Shown here: positions 19,203-29,755 of the stretch, piece after piece
How the letters are laid out: every line of letters starts with the position of its first letter
Numbering within the stretch: the stretch's first letter is position 1
Origin: Pseudochryseolinea flava
GTDB taxonomy: Bacteria; Bacteroidota; Bacteroidia; Cytophagales; Cyclobacteriaceae
Length of the DNA: 64,000 bases
Direction of reading: 5' to 3'
NCBI RefSeq assembly: GCF_003286915.1
Contig: NZ_QMFY01000014.1
Span: forward strand, 62,001-126,000
Notes under the pieces: model-generated
Seen by the model: only the letters and a program-made list of their open reading frames with translations
Told to the model about the DNA's origin: nothing
Database searches by the model: none
Translations under genes and position numbers: made by a program

Positions 19203-22187
19203 ATGATTGCAACATTTAAATTTTTAGTAAGCGAATTATCTGTGCGCGTGACGGTAGTAAGATCGTTGGTGCTGTTGATCATAACACTTCAGCAGGGTCA
19301 ATGCCAGGTAAATCAGACCGACCAGCAAAAAGCGTTTGATCACGTGAATGTGGTCATAACAAATAAGCCGTTTCCACCGTCGTCTTTTCTAACGACAACG
19401 GAAACGGAAGGTAAGTTTACGTTAATCGAAAATGGTGTACCATCAGGTATTGTGGTAAGTCCATCAGATCATGCTGGTGTTTTGAAGGTTGCCAGGCTTT
19501 TTCAAAAGGATTTGAGTTATGTATCAGGCAGCACAGCTTCGCTATCAATTTCTGATCAAACGGCGGAAAAAAATATCATCATTGTCGGCACTGTAGGTCA
19601 AAGCAAATTAATTGACCGTTTAGTAACTGAGCGTAAAATCAACGGCTCGCTACTCAAAAACAAGTTGGAGCAATTCATGATTTTTTCGCTGAAGAAACCA
19701 ATGGATGGGGTTGATCACGCGCTATTGATCGTTGGTAGTGATAAGCGGGGAACAATCTTTGGGATGTTTGAACTATCGGCAAAGATGGGAGTATCGCCAT
19801 GGCATTGGTGGGCAGATGCGCCGATACAATCACGCAAGAATATTTATGTAAAGGCAGGCACCTATACGATAGGAGAGCCGACGGTGCAGTATCGCGGCAT
19901 ATTTATCAACGACGAAGATCCTGCACTGTTGGGCTGGGCGCGCGAAAAATTTGGAGGGTTCAATCATCTTTTTTACGAGCGTGTTTTTGAATTGATTCTT
20001 CGCATGAAAGGGAATTACCTGTGGCCCGCGATGTGGGGCAAATCGTTATGGGATGATGATTCGTTGAGCGCGCCTTTAGCACATGAGCTCGGCGTCGTGC
20101 TATCGACATCACATCACGAGCCCATGATGCGTGCACATGTGGAATGGGATCGCTATGGAAAAGGTTTGTGGAACTATGACAAGAATAAAGATGCGCTTCA
20201 GAAATTCTGGCGCGAGGGAATGCTGCGGTCACAAGGCTACGAAAAAGTTGTTACACTGGCCATGCGCGGCGATGGAGATGAAGCCATGGGTGAGTCTACC
20301 AACATTGCGTTACTCGAGAAGATCGTTAGCGATCAACGTCAAATCATAGCAGAAGTCACAGGCACACCGCCCGAAGCAACGCCTCAGGTATGGGCTCTCT
20401 ACAAAGAGGTGCAAGACTACTATGATAAGGGCATGCGTGTACCCGATGATGTAACGTTGTTGTTTTGTGATGATAATTGGGGACAAGTACGAATACTTCC
20501 TTCAATGACAGATCGTGATCGGAAAGGAGGATATGGAATGTATTATCATTTTGATTTCGTTGGCGGCCCAAGAAGTTACAAATGGCTTAACACTGTTCAG
20601 ATAGAAAGAGTATGGGAACAGATGCGTCTTACTGATGCGTATGGTGTACACAAAATATGGTTAACCAATGTCGGCGACATAAAGCCAATGGAACTTCCTA
20701 TAAATTTCTTTTTGGATTTTGCTTGGAATCCAGATCTGATTAAGGTACAAGATCTTCCCGAGTATTACCGAAAGTGGTCGGATGCACAATTTGGAGGAAC
20801 ATTTGCGAAAGAGATTGGAAACATTTTGGCGCGCTACACAAAATACAACGCTCGACGGAAGCCTGAACTTCTTGAAACAGGAACATACAGCCTGAATAAT
20901 TTTAATGAAGCGGAAAATGTTGTAAACGAGTATAGGACGTTACTGGCAGAAGCAAAGGAACTCAGAAATAAGTTGCCCAAAGAATCACAGGACGCTTACT
21001 ATCAACTCGTATTATTTCCAGTGGAGGCGTGTGCTAACGTAAACGAAATGTATCTCGCAGCGGCGAAAAATAAATTATATCGCAGTCAGGACCGAGCGTC
21101 AACGAACTTTTACGCCGACAAAGCAAAGGCACTTTTCTTTAAAGATGCAGAACTCACCGCCCATTATCATGATCTAGCTGATGGCAAATGGAATCACATG
21201 GTGAATCAAACGCATATGGGACATGTAAGCTGGAGCGATCCGGCTGTTAATAAAATGCCGGAGGTGTCTTATATCCAGACGAAAACAGGTGCGGGTTTGG
21301 GCTATGTTTTGGAGAGCGCTGTCAAATCGCGCAATGGCCGTCCGGGGATGCTTAGTAAAAGTTTTACACCATTCGATCCGATCAATAATCAAACCTATGG
21401 GATTGAAATATACAATACAGGAACGGATACACTTCACTACTCACTGACAACGAAGAATGAATGGATCCAACTCTCTTCAAAAAAAGGCGCAGTGCAATTT
21501 GAGGACAAAGTTTTTGTAAGCATTGATTGGCATAAAGTTCCGGCTGAACAAAATGAAGGTGAAATTGTAATCGCTGGCTCGGGAAGAGAATTCGTTGTCA
21601 AAGTTCCACTTCAAAAGTTCTCTGGTGTAACGCCGTCGGGATTCATTGAGAACAATGGTATTGTCAGTATTGATGCTGTTAATTTTCAGAAGGCCGTTCC
21701 CACAAAAAATGTTTCATGGGAGGTTATTCCGAATCTAGGCTATACAGGTGATGCATTAACAACAATACCCGTTACTGCACCAACACAAATCCCCGGACCA
21801 ACAGGCGCTCATGTGGCGTATAAAATCTTTCTACTCGACTCCGGGCGCTTTAACGTAGACGCATGGTTTTCTCCAACATTGAATTTTCAACGGGGTGAAG
21901 GATTGATTTATGCGATCTCTATCGATGACGGACAACCTATTCGAATGAATCTTCATGAATCGGCAAAGGCTCCAGACTGGACTTATCCGAAGTGGTGGAA
22001 CGATGCAGTTACAAGCAACATGATGAAACAGCGATTACCTTCTACTTTTCAGTTGTCAGCTGGATCACATACGATTAAATATTGGATGGCATCGCCTGGT
22101 CTCGTCCTTCAAAAGGTGATCCTCACGAAAGAGAATGTAGATGCACAATGCTATTTAGGTCCGCCGCAAAGTAAATTCATAAAGTAA
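19203..22187 (+). CDS. GH115 xylan alpha-1,2-(4-O-methyl)glucuronidase
   Basis: A 994-residue exported enzyme that removes (4-O-methyl-)glucuronic acid from intact glucuronoxylan. An N-terminal hydrophobic region (about 14-35) serves as signal. The N-terminal domain is followed by the catalytic barrel with GH115 signatures: SPWHWWADAPI, YRGIFINDEDPALLGWAREKFGG, LRMKGNYLWPAMWGKSLWDDD, STSHHEPMMRAHVEWDR and TLAMRGDGDEAMGES. A further VTLLFCDDNWGQVRILP segment lies in the barrel. The helical and C-terminal beta-sandwich regions (about 540-990) match the full-length family architecture. The SGNH esterase gene begins 22 bases downstream, so the pair is probably co-transcribed. This is the strongest single indication that the locus targets glucuronoxylan. 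Confidence 0.95.
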   Translation: MIATFKFLVSELSVRVTVVRSLVLLIITLQQGQCQVNQTDQQKAFDHVNVVITNKPFPPSSFLTTTETEGKFTLIENGVPSGIVVSPSDHAGVLKVARLFQKDLSYVSGSTASLSISDQTAEKNIIIVGTVGQSKLIDRLVTERKINGSLLKNKLEQFMIFSLKKPMDGVDHALLIVGSDKRGTIFGMFELSAKMGVSPWHWWADAPIQSRKNIYVKAGTYTIGEPTVQYRGIFINDEDPALLGWAREKFGGFNHLFYERVFELILRMKGNYLWPAMWGKSLWDDDSLSAPLAHELGVVLSTSHHEPMMRAHVEWDRYGKGLWNYDKNKDALQKFWREGMLRSQGYEKVVTLAMRGDGDEAMGESTNIALLEKIVSDQRQIIAEVTGTPPEATPQVWALYKEVQDYYDKGMRVPDDVTLLFCDDNWGQVRILPSMTDRDRKGGYGMYYHFDFVGGPRSYKWLNTVQIERVWEQMRLTDAYGVHKIWLTNVGDIKPMELPINFFLDFAWNPDLIKVQDLPEYYRKWSDAQFGGTFAKEIGNILARYTKYNARRKPELLETGTYSLNNFNEAENVVNEYRTLLAEAKELRNKLPKESQDAYYQLVLFPVEACANVNEMYLAAAKNKLYRSQDRASTNFYADKAKALFFKDAELTAHYHDLADGKWNHMVNQTHMGHVSWSDPAVNKMPEVSYIQTKTGAGLGYVLESAVKSRNGRPGMLSKSFTPFDPINNQTYGIEIYNTGTDTLHYSLTTKNEWIQLSSKKGAVQFEDKVFVSIDWHKVPAEQNEGEIVIAGSGREFVVKVPLQKFSGVTPSGFIENNGIVSIDAVNFQKAVPTKNVSWEVIPNLGYTGDALTTIPVTAPTQIPGPTGAHVAYKIFLLDSGRFNVDAWFSPTLNFQRGEGLIYAISIDDGQPIRMNLHESAKAPDWTYPKWWNDAVTSNMMKQRLPSTFQLSAGSHTIKYWMASPGLVLQKVILTKENVDAQCYLGPPQSKFIK

Positions 22188-22209
22188 TCCACGATTGATT
22201 TTTTTTCTG

Positions 22210-24168
22210 ATGTTTAAGCAATCAACACTACGCCGCTACATTTTTATTGCTCTGTTTTTGAAACTCGTGGCAGTGCCAGGGTTCTGTCAGGTGAAGTTAC
22301 CGCATTTATTCAGTGATGGGGTGGTATTACAGCGTGGTACCAATATCGTGTTATGGGGATGGGCATCTCCGGGCGAAGTCGTCACGGCCGTGTTCGATGG
22401 GAAGCAACGTAAAACCAAAGCAACACAACAAGGAACGTGGAAACTTCTGTTCCCGAGCATGAACGCTGGTGGTCCCTACACGATGAAGGTAAAAGGGAAA
22501 AATGAAATCATTGTGAAAGACGTACTCGTCGGTGATGTTTGGCTTTGTGCTGGACAGTCGAATATGGTTCATCAGATGGATATTCACGATGTCACTTATG
22601 CCGACGAAATTGCCACTGCGAACTATCCACACATCAGGCAGTTTAAAGTTCCTACGCAGACCGCGCTGAGCGGTGTGAGCGAAGACGTTAAATCGGGTTC
22701 GTGGCAGCTTGCTGTGGGAGAACAGGTGCGACCTTTTTCCGCGGTGGCATATTTCTTTGCTAAGAAGATATACGAAAAATATCGCGTGCCCATCGGATTG
22801 ATTAATTCCAGTGTTGGAGGTACGCCAATAGAATCATGGATAAATGAAGAAGGATTCAAAGAGTTTCCAGCGATACTAAAAGTGATTTCGGAAAACAAGG
22901 ATACCACATTTGTAATAGACGCAATAAAAGGAGCTGCAGGTAATCGTGGTTCATCGCAATCTAATGATAAAGGTCTAACGGCAGAAGATCCTTGGTATGC
23001 AGTGAATTTTCATCCAGCAGGATGGCGTAACATTAACATTCCTGGTTATTGGGAAGATCAAGGCATAAGAGATCTTAACGGCGTGGTGTGGTATAGGAAA
23101 GAAATTGATCTGCCAGCATCAATGCAGGGGCACAAGGCCAAAGTACTTCTCGGAAGAATTATCGACGCAGACAAACTCTACATCAACGGGAAAGAAGTAG
23201 GGAGTACATCTTACCAATACCCACAGCGACGATACAACATACCGGATGACGTTCTTAAAGCTGGTAAAAATATTTTTGTGATACGCGTTGTCAATCACTT
23301 CGGTAAAGGAGGTTTTGTTCCTGATAAGCCCTATTACATTTTTTCCGGACGGGACACAGTCGAGTTGATGGGAACATGGCAGTATAAGGTAGGTGAAGTT
23401 TTTGACCCACAACCGATGACGTCTCCAGAGAAAAAGGAAGGAAGGAAAATTTTTAGTTTACAAAATGAGCCCACGGCTTTGTATAACGGAATGGTTGGCC
23501 CCTATAAAGACTTCCCGTTAAAAGGTGTGTTGTGGTATCAAGGAGAAAGTAATATTTCAAATGCGGACCGCTATGAAAACTTGCTCCGTGCGTTGGTTAA
23601 TGGATGGCGTATTGCTTTTCAGAAAAATGATTTACCTGTCGTTTATGCACAGCTTCCCAACTTTGGTGATGTATCCTACACGCCGGTCGAAAGTAGCTGG
23701 GCTATATTAAGAGCAGCACAGCTTAACGGTTTGAGTATGCATAACACAGCCATGACGGTTAATATCGATTTGGGCGAGTGGAATGATATTCATCCGGATA
23801 ACAAAAAAAGTGTCGGAGAACGCATGGCATTGGCGGCGCAGAAGATTGCGTATAGGGAAGACGTTGTGTATTCGGGACCCTTGTATGCGAGTCACAAAAT
23901 CGCTGGGAATAAAATTGTCATTTCGTTTTCACACGTAGGCGGCGGTCTTATCACTAACGATGGCGACGAATTGAGTGAGTTTGCGATTGCGGCAAGTGAT
24001 AAAAAATTTGTAAGGGCTCAGGCGAAAATCGATGGTGATCAAGTGATTGTTTGGAGTGAGGTTGTTGCGGAGCCAAAGTATGTTCGGTACGGTTGGTCTG
24101 ACAATCCAGACAATCCCAACCTGTATAATCAGGAAGGCCTTCCAGCGTCGCCATTCGAAACAAAATAA
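22210..24168 (+). CDS. SGNH acetylesterase with inserted jelly-roll domain (sialate O-acetylesterase-like, CE20-like)
   Basis: A 652-residue secreted acetylesterase. ATG 22210 leads into a signal peptide (YIFIALFLKLVAVPGFCQ); the TTG at 22195 only adds five residues. The SGNH fold is split. Block I is LCAGQSN with nucleophile S117. Then a beta-sandwich resembling a galactosidase jelly roll is inserted (about 255-385, GVVWYRKEIDLPASMQGHKA to IRVVNHFGKGG). The fold resumes with the VLWYQGESN block. The terminal Asp-His pair is D526 and H528 in NDIHPDN. This split arrangement matches sialic-acid-esterase-annotated proteins and the acetylxylan esterase family CE20. Next to GH115 the natural role is xylan deacetylation; sialic acid is unlikely in this context. 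Confidence 0.88.
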   Translation: MFKQSTLRRYIFIALFLKLVAVPGFCQVKLPHLFSDGVVLQRGTNIVLWGWASPGEVVTAVFDGKQRKTKATQQGTWKLLFPSMNAGGPYTMKVKGKNEIIVKDVLVGDVWLCAGQSNMVHQMDIHDVTYADEIATANYPHIRQFKVPTQTALSGVSEDVKSGSWQLAVGEQVRPFSAVAYFFAKKIYEKYRVPIGLINSSVGGTPIESWINEEGFKEFPAILKVISENKDTTFVIDAIKGAAGNRGSSQSNDKGLTAEDPWYAVNFHPAGWRNINIPGYWEDQGIRDLNGVVWYRKEIDLPASMQGHKAKVLLGRIIDADKLYINGKEVGSTSYQYPQRRYNIPDDVLKAGKNIFVIRVVNHFGKGGFVPDKPYYIFSGRDTVELMGTWQYKVGEVFDPQPMTSPEKKEGRKIFSLQNEPTALYNGMVGPYKDFPLKGVLWYQGESNISNADRYENLLRALVNGWRIAFQKNDLPVVYAQLPNFGDVSYTPVESSWAILRAAQLNGLSMHNTAMTVNIDLGEWNDIHPDNKKSVGERMALAAQKIAYREDVVYSGPLYASHKIAGNKIVISFSHVGGGLITNDGDELSEFAIAASDKKFVRAQAKIDGDQVIVWSEVVAEPKYVRYGWSDNPDNPNLYNQEGLPASPFETK

Positions 24169-24601
24169 CGCAACGTAGTGGTCGAATAAATGCAGCTTAC
24201 CAGCCCCAGGCTGCATTGTGTGCTGTCGTGACGGCGAAGTGGATCCATGTCAATTCTTTCCACATTTCCTGACTTTCAATTTTTTTTAACAGTGTGACGA
24301 AATGTAAAAAACGAGTATCACATTTGATATCGAAAAGCGCTCGTCGCGTTCAAGAAATGCCTATTTCAGGCTGTTTTTCCATCATGTATGAAATTTACAA
24401 GCCGATGTCTGATTTGTGGTAGGCGTCAAAGAGTATAAAAAAGCACATTCGTGCAACCGTTTGCGGTCTGGCCGGCCAAATTTTCCGCGGTGGTAAATAG
24501 TGAAGTCTGTAAATCTGAGAAAATCTAAAATCGCGTCATCATGCGATGTGGCAATGCTCTGTTTACAGTGCACGAAATCCAGAAACCAAACCAATAATCC
24601 T
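24169..24601. other. 433-base gap with hairpin; probable susCD promoter region
   Basis: AATGCAGC (24189-24196) and GCTGCATT (24210-24217) form a perfect 8-bp hairpin shortly after the esterase stop, but no T-run follows. Further on, AAATGT (24300-24305) and ACATTT (24320-24325) are inverted around a 14-base spacer. No gene is visible; the in-frame extension upstream of the SusC ATG (from 24500) has no signal-peptide character. The region most likely carries the promoter and leader of the susCD operon. Confidence 0.5.
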
Positions 24602-27600
24602 ATGAAAAGATTAATTCTACTATTTCTTTTCCGATGTTTTCCCCGACACCTCGCTTTCACACTTTCGATAGTTTTAACGTTTGCTACCATCACTGCAGCA
24701 TTTGCTCAGTTAGTTGTAACGGGTAAAGTTGTCGATGAAACGGGTGCCGGATTACCCGGCGCAAGTGTGCTTATTAAAGGAACCCTAACGGGAACAACTA
24801 CTGACGCTGATGGTCGCTATTCGCTTGAAGTTTCAAATTCGTCATCTGTGCTCGTGTATTCATTCATCGGGTATTCTGTGGTCGAAATCACCGTTGGTGA
24901 TCGCACTGTCATCGATGTAGATTTAGTCCCCAATATTCAGTCACTGAATGAAGTAATTGTCGTGGGCTACGGAACGCAACGACAAGAGGCCGTTACGGGC
25001 GCTGTTGCTTCCGTGAAAGGTGATGTCATTCGAGAGATTCCTGCGTCTAATATTTCGCAGGCACTGCAAGGAAGGGTTGCCGGCGTAGAGATGGGACAAA
25101 CGTCCACCAAACCTGGCGCCCCGATGCAAATACGTGTACGTGGATCGCGCTCACTGTTGGCAAGCAATGACCCTTTAATCGTACTGGATGGTATTCCCTT
25201 TGCAGGTTCCATGAATGACATTGATCCAAACAGTATCAAGAGCGTTGATATTTTAAAGGATGCATCTGCTACGGCAATCTATGGTTCTCGTGGCGCGAAT
25301 GGTGTACTTTTAATTACAACACATCAAGGTCAGAAGGGGCAGAAAGCGCAAATCACATACAATGGATACTATGGTGTAGAAACGATCTTCGCCAAATATC
25401 CGATGATGAATGGACAAGAGTTTTCCGCCCTTCGTGCGGCGAGTGCTCAGAAGTTTACCAATACTATTGATGAAGCCGATGGCACGGACACCGATTGGCA
25501 AGATCTTATCTTCGAGAAAGGAATGATTACCAGCCACGATCTAGGTGTTGCAGGCGGAACAGAAAAAGGTAGATACTATTTCGGCGCAGGATATTTTCGT
25601 GAAGAAGCTGTTGTTCCATTGCAGAATTTTTCGCGGTATTCAATACGTGCGTCCATCGATCAGGAAATCAATAATTATATCAAGATCGGATTTAATTCTA
25701 CGTCAAACTTTTCTATAACCAATGGAAATAACTCTCCGGCAGTAGGCATGGCGTTGTCAAGAACTCCGATTACAAATCCTTACAATCCTGATGGTAGCAT
25801 GAAAGAAATTGTGCAAGAGGCAACTTCCGGCGCGCAATGGGTACCAACGAACAAAAGATTCAGAGACCTTAATGATAAATACATCGATCAGACACGCGCC
25901 TATGGATCTTACAATACGATTTTTAGTGAAGTTAAAATTCCACGCGTGGATGGTCTGAAGTACAGAATGAATCTTGGTCTGAACTTTAGACAAAGCAATT
26001 CAGGTAGTTACACTGGCCAAGGTGTGTTCAGCGGTGTTCCCACAACAGTTTCTACTGCTGCAACAGGTAATTCACTCACAACAAACTGGGCTGTCGAAAA
26101 TCTCATCATGTACGATCGTACTTTTGCAGATAAACACGAAGTAAGTGCGGTGTTGCTATACTCTGCCCAACAAGAAAAATTTAACTCTTCTAGGGTAACC
26201 GCCAGAGATATTCCTTCGGACGCTTTTCAGTTTTATAACCTCGGTCGTGCTGATGGTGTGATTACAGTCAATCCATCCGAACAAGGTTATAATCAGTGGG
26301 GACTTGTATCATACATGGGACGCGTAATGTACGCCTATGATGAACGCTACATGATCAGTGCCACTTTCCGAACAGATGGTTCCTCAAGACTTGCACCAGG
26401 CCATAAGTGGCATTCCTATCCTGCGATATCCGTAGGTTGGAATATCGCGAAGGAGCAATTCATGAGTACTGTTGGTCAGATCAACCAATTAAAATTGAGA
26501 GTAGGGTACGGAGAAACTTCGAATCAGTCGGTGAATCCATATCAAACGTTGGGACTTCTGTCAACACGTCCATATAACTTCGGCGACGCAACGTATTCTA
26601 CTGGCTTCTATGTATCGCAGCTTCCCAATCCTTCATTGGGATGGGAGTATTCTAAAACATTCAATTACGGTTTGGATTTCAGAGTTTTCAATAATCGCCT
26701 GAGTGGTACGATTGAATACTATGTTCAAAATACAAAGAATGTATTGCTACCCGTTGGATTGCCAACAACGTCAGGTGTGAGTAGCATTATTGCGAACATG
26801 GGTGAAACACAAAATAAAGGAATTGAGTTGTCGCTTAATGGTCTCATTCTTGACGACCAGGATGGTTGGACGTGGGATATAGGATTTAACCTTTACGCCA
26901 ATCGTAACGAGCTTGTTTCACTTGCATCAGGTCAAACGCGTGACGAAGGAAACTGGTGGTTTGTTGGTCACCCGATCGATGTAATATTCGACTATGAGAA
27001 CATCGGTCTTTGGCAGCAGGACGATCCCCACTTAAGTATTCTTGAGCCCGGAACTGCAAGTAAACCTGGTATGATCAAAGTAAAATATACCGGAACGTAT
27101 AACGCCGATGGTACACCAACCAGAGCCATTACCGCTGCGGATCGTCAGATTATGTCGATGCAGTCCAACTTTCAGGGAGGTTTTAATACACGCGTTGCCT
27201 ATAAAGGAATTGACTTAAGTATTGTGGGGATTTTCAAAAGTGGTGGATTGCTGAATAGCACATTGTACGGATCGTCAGGTTACCTCAACAATCTTAATTC
27301 CAGAGCAGGAAACAATGTTCGTGTTGATTACTGGACGCCCGAGAATACGGATGCACGTTATCCTGCACCTGGTGGAGTAGGTGGAGATAATCCTAAATAT
27401 GGCAGCACACTTGGATATTTCGATGCATCATATCTGAAGATTAGAACGATCACACTCGGATATAATTTTAAGAGAAGTCTACTCGATAAGATGGGCATAA
27501 CCAATATGCGCGTGTACACGACAGTTCAAAATCCTTTCGTGATGTTCTCACCTTATCATAAAGAATCAGGAATGGATCCGGAAACAAATTCCTATGGAAA

Positions 27601-27709
27601 TGAAAATGCTGCAGTGCCATTATCCCAAAACCTGCGACGCATTTTGACCATCGGAACGAACACGCCGTCGACACGCAATTATTTGATAGGTCTCAACCTA
27701 ACATTCTAA
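24602..27709 (+). CDS. SusC/RagA-family TonB-dependent oligosaccharide transporter
   Basis: A complete 1035-residue outer-membrane transporter. ATG 24602 is chosen because it starts the signal peptide (MKRLILLFLF, cleavage near AAFAQ). The N-terminal carboxypeptidase-regulatory-like domain (about 37-115) has GAGLPGASVLIKGT and TTDADGRYSLEV. Next come the SusC box region VIVVGYGTQ and the plug (about 125-250) with RVAGVEMGQ, IRVRGSRSLLASNDPLIVLDG and ATAIYGSRGANGVLLITT. The barrel ends in LIGLNLTF. The SusD partner starts four bases after the stop. As the first SusC after the hybrid sensor and GH115, it is the likely main importer of xylan oligosaccharides. Confidence 0.96.
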   Translation: MKRLILLFLFRCFPRHLAFTLSIVLTFATITAAFAQLVVTGKVVDETGAGLPGASVLIKGTLTGTTTDADGRYSLEVSNSSSVLVYSFIGYSVVEITVGDRTVIDVDLVPNIQSLNEVIVVGYGTQRQEAVTGAVASVKGDVIREIPASNISQALQGRVAGVEMGQTSTKPGAPMQIRVRGSRSLLASNDPLIVLDGIPFAGSMNDIDPNSIKSVDILKDASATAIYGSRGANGVLLITTHQGQKGQKAQITYNGYYGVETIFAKYPMMNGQEFSALRAASAQKFTNTIDEADGTDTDWQDLIFEKGMITSHDLGVAGGTEKGRYYFGAGYFREEAVVPLQNFSRYSIRASIDQEINNYIKIGFNSTSNFSITNGNNSPAVGMALSRTPITNPYNPDGSMKEIVQEATSGAQWVPTNKRFRDLNDKYIDQTRAYGSYNTIFSEVKIPRVDGLKYRMNLGLNFRQSNSGSYTGQGVFSGVPTTVSTAATGNSLTTNWAVENLIMYDRTFADKHEVSAVLLYSAQQEKFNSSRVTARDIPSDAFQFYNLGRADGVITVNPSEQGYNQWGLVSYMGRVMYAYDERYMISATFRTDGSSRLAPGHKWHSYPAISVGWNIAKEQFMSTVGQINQLKLRVGYGETSNQSVNPYQTLGLLSTRPYNFGDATYSTGFYVSQLPNPSLGWEYSKTFNYGLDFRVFNNRLSGTIEYYVQNTKNVLLPVGLPTTSGVSSIIANMGETQNKGIELSLNGLILDDQDGWTWDIGFNLYANRNELVSLASGQTRDEGNWWFVGHPIDVIFDYENIGLWQQDDPHLSILEPGTASKPGMIKVKYTGTYNADGTPTRAITAADRQIMSMQSNFQGGFNTRVAYKGIDLSIVGIFKSGGLLNSTLYGSSGYLNNLNSRAGNNVRVDYWTPENTDARYPAPGGVGGDNPKYGSTLGYFDASYLKIRTITLGYNFKRSLLDKMGITNMRVYTTVQNPFVMFSPYHKESGMDPETNSYGNENAAVPLSQNLRRILTIGTNTPSTRNYLIGLNLTF

Positions 27710-27713
27710 AAAC

Positions 27714-29678
27714 ATGAAAACTATACACAAGATATTTTTCAGCGGAACAGCATGTCTGCTGCTCTTCCTTGCAGGATGTAATAGTATCCTTGATGAACAG
27801 CCTCGCAGTATCTACACGCCGGACTATTTCAAAACGGAAAAAGGTGTACATGGTGGATTAACAGGAATGTACGCCCATTTGCGATACATCTTTGGCAACG
27901 CCTATTTCTACAATTCAACACTCACAGGAACAGATGAAGCAACATGGGGTGCGAGTGGTTCCGGTGGCGGATTTCAGATCTTTGATTTGTCAGGTGCAGG
28001 TTTGATTACAGCGTCAAACAGCGATGCAAGCAATTTATGGTTCAATACGTTTCCCAACATCAACACCGCTAATGGTGTTATCGAAAATGCAAGCGCTGTG
28101 GGTGTATCGGATGCGCTCATCGCTGAAGCGAGATTCTTTCGCGCATTCGACTACTTCATGCTCGTTCAAACTTTCGGCGGTGTTCCACTTGATCTTGGCG
28201 CGGGCGAATTGAAATTCAATACTTCGGTGGCGCGAAATTCTGTTCGTAATACGGTGCCCGAAGTATATACGCGCGCAATATTTCCAGACTTGCTACAGGC
28301 TGTTGCAAACTTGCCAGAGACTGGTCGCGTCACTGGTGGTGTCACCAAAACTTTAGCGCGTCTCTACCTGGCGAAAGCTTATCTGACTTATGCATGGTGG
28401 TTGGAAAATCCGAATAACATTCCAACGTATCCGGAGACCGACCGTACAGACCCGGACGGACATAATGCACAATGGTACTTTCAACAAGCCTATGATATTG
28501 CAACAACGGCCATTGACAACCCTGGTCCGTTTGGGTTGGTAGCGACCTACTATGATCTTCATGTAGGAACCAATGATCGCAACAAAGAGCTTCTGCTATA
28601 TGCAGATCACACGCAAACCAGCGAACTATATAATGGTTCAAGTTTGTCGTTCGGAAGTGGTGGTGATGCCGACAACTTTGCTGTCTGGATGTTAACGTGG
28701 AATTACACGGCACTCCAGAGTTCGAAGACATCATGGGCATCGCCTCAAACTGTTAATTCAGTACAGCGCGAAGCTGCACAAGGACTAGGCAGACCATGGG
28801 TTCGTATGGCGCCTCCACACGGCGTATTTGAAAATACTTTTGCAGACAAAGAGAATGACGCCCGTTATGATGGAACGTTTTCGACGTCTTACAGAGGTAA
28901 CTGGCCGAAAGCAGGTGTAACCAATAGTTTTCTCTACAATGCGAATGACCTTACCGTTGAGCCCGGCGATGCAATCTTAACCTTCCTCGATGAAGTGCCG
29001 GCAGATGCTATTGATTATTCCAACAGTGTTTACAAGAGTAACGTAGGCGCAGGTGTACTACCGGGCCGTGCAGATTATGTTATTGCACCCAATGCGTTTA
29101 GTCGACTCGTGTATCCAGGCCTATGGAAGCTTGGTACATATCGCACAGATAATGCCGGCGGACTTGGACAACCGAATGCTGCGAACACGAGACCGTTCAA
29201 CATCGCTAAGTTTTCTGAGCTTTATTTTGTCGCAGCAGAGGCTGCCGTGAAAGGCGCTGCAACATTGCCCGGAAAAAGTGCTTATGATCTTATCAATGTA
29301 ATTCGTGCGCGCGCTGGTAAATGGCGCTGGAGCAACAAGGAAAATGTTGAGAAGATAGAAGATCATAGCGCAGATGTTGTAGCCGAAACACCTGCTACCA
29401 TCGACATCAATTATATTCTGGCAGAACGTTCACGCGAGTACTACGGTGAAGGATATCGCTGGTACGATCTTGTGCGAACTCAGAAATGGGAAGAGATTGC
29501 TGGTAGCTATACCATCTGTGGCACAGCAGTAGGCGATCGCACACCGGTCACAGTCACGCGTCAAATTCAAATTACAAACTACTTGAGGCCGGTCCCTCAG
29601 GGACAACTCGATAACATGAATGTCTCCATCGCTGAGAAAGATGATTATCAAAATCCTGGCTACAGGGTGAACGAGTAA
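27714..29678 (+). CDS. SusD/RagB-family glycan-binding lipoprotein
   Basis: A 654-residue SusD, rather long for the family, with lipobox LAGC placing the lipidated residue at Cys22. The N-terminal SusD domain shows the AEARFFRAFDYFMLVQTFGGVPLD signature. The C-terminal part has KFSELYFVAAEAAVKGA, VIRARAGKWRW and ILAERSREYYGEGYRWYDLVRTQKW, and ends in DDYQNPGYRVNE. It begins four bases after the SusC stop and is translationally coupled to it. The extra length lies in the central region (about 230-450), which could shape the glycan-binding face. A terminator follows at 29756. Confidence 0.95.
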   Translation: MKTIHKIFFSGTACLLLFLAGCNSILDEQPRSIYTPDYFKTEKGVHGGLTGMYAHLRYIFGNAYFYNSTLTGTDEATWGASGSGGGFQIFDLSGAGLITASNSDASNLWFNTFPNINTANGVIENASAVGVSDALIAEARFFRAFDYFMLVQTFGGVPLDLGAGELKFNTSVARNSVRNTVPEVYTRAIFPDLLQAVANLPETGRVTGGVTKTLARLYLAKAYLTYAWWLENPNNIPTYPETDRTDPDGHNAQWYFQQAYDIATTAIDNPGPFGLVATYYDLHVGTNDRNKELLLYADHTQTSELYNGSSLSFGSGGDADNFAVWMLTWNYTALQSSKTSWASPQTVNSVQREAAQGLGRPWVRMAPPHGVFENTFADKENDARYDGTFSTSYRGNWPKAGVTNSFLYNANDLTVEPGDAILTFLDEVPADAIDYSNSVYKSNVGAGVLPGRADYVIAPNAFSRLVYPGLWKLGTYRTDNAGGLGQPNAANTRPFNIAKFSELYFVAAEAAVKGAATLPGKSAYDLINVIRARAGKWRWSNKENVEKIEDHSADVVAETPATIDINYILAERSREYYGEGYRWYDLVRTQKWEEIAGSYTICGTAVGDRTPVTVTRQIQITNYLRPVPQGQLDNMNVSIAEKDDYQNPGYRVNE

Positions 29679-29755
29679 AAGAACTTAAGAAAGCAATCTA
29701 AAAGCTCCCAGTATTGGTTTGCTGGTATCGAAATCGGGATTGCTTCTTGAGCACT

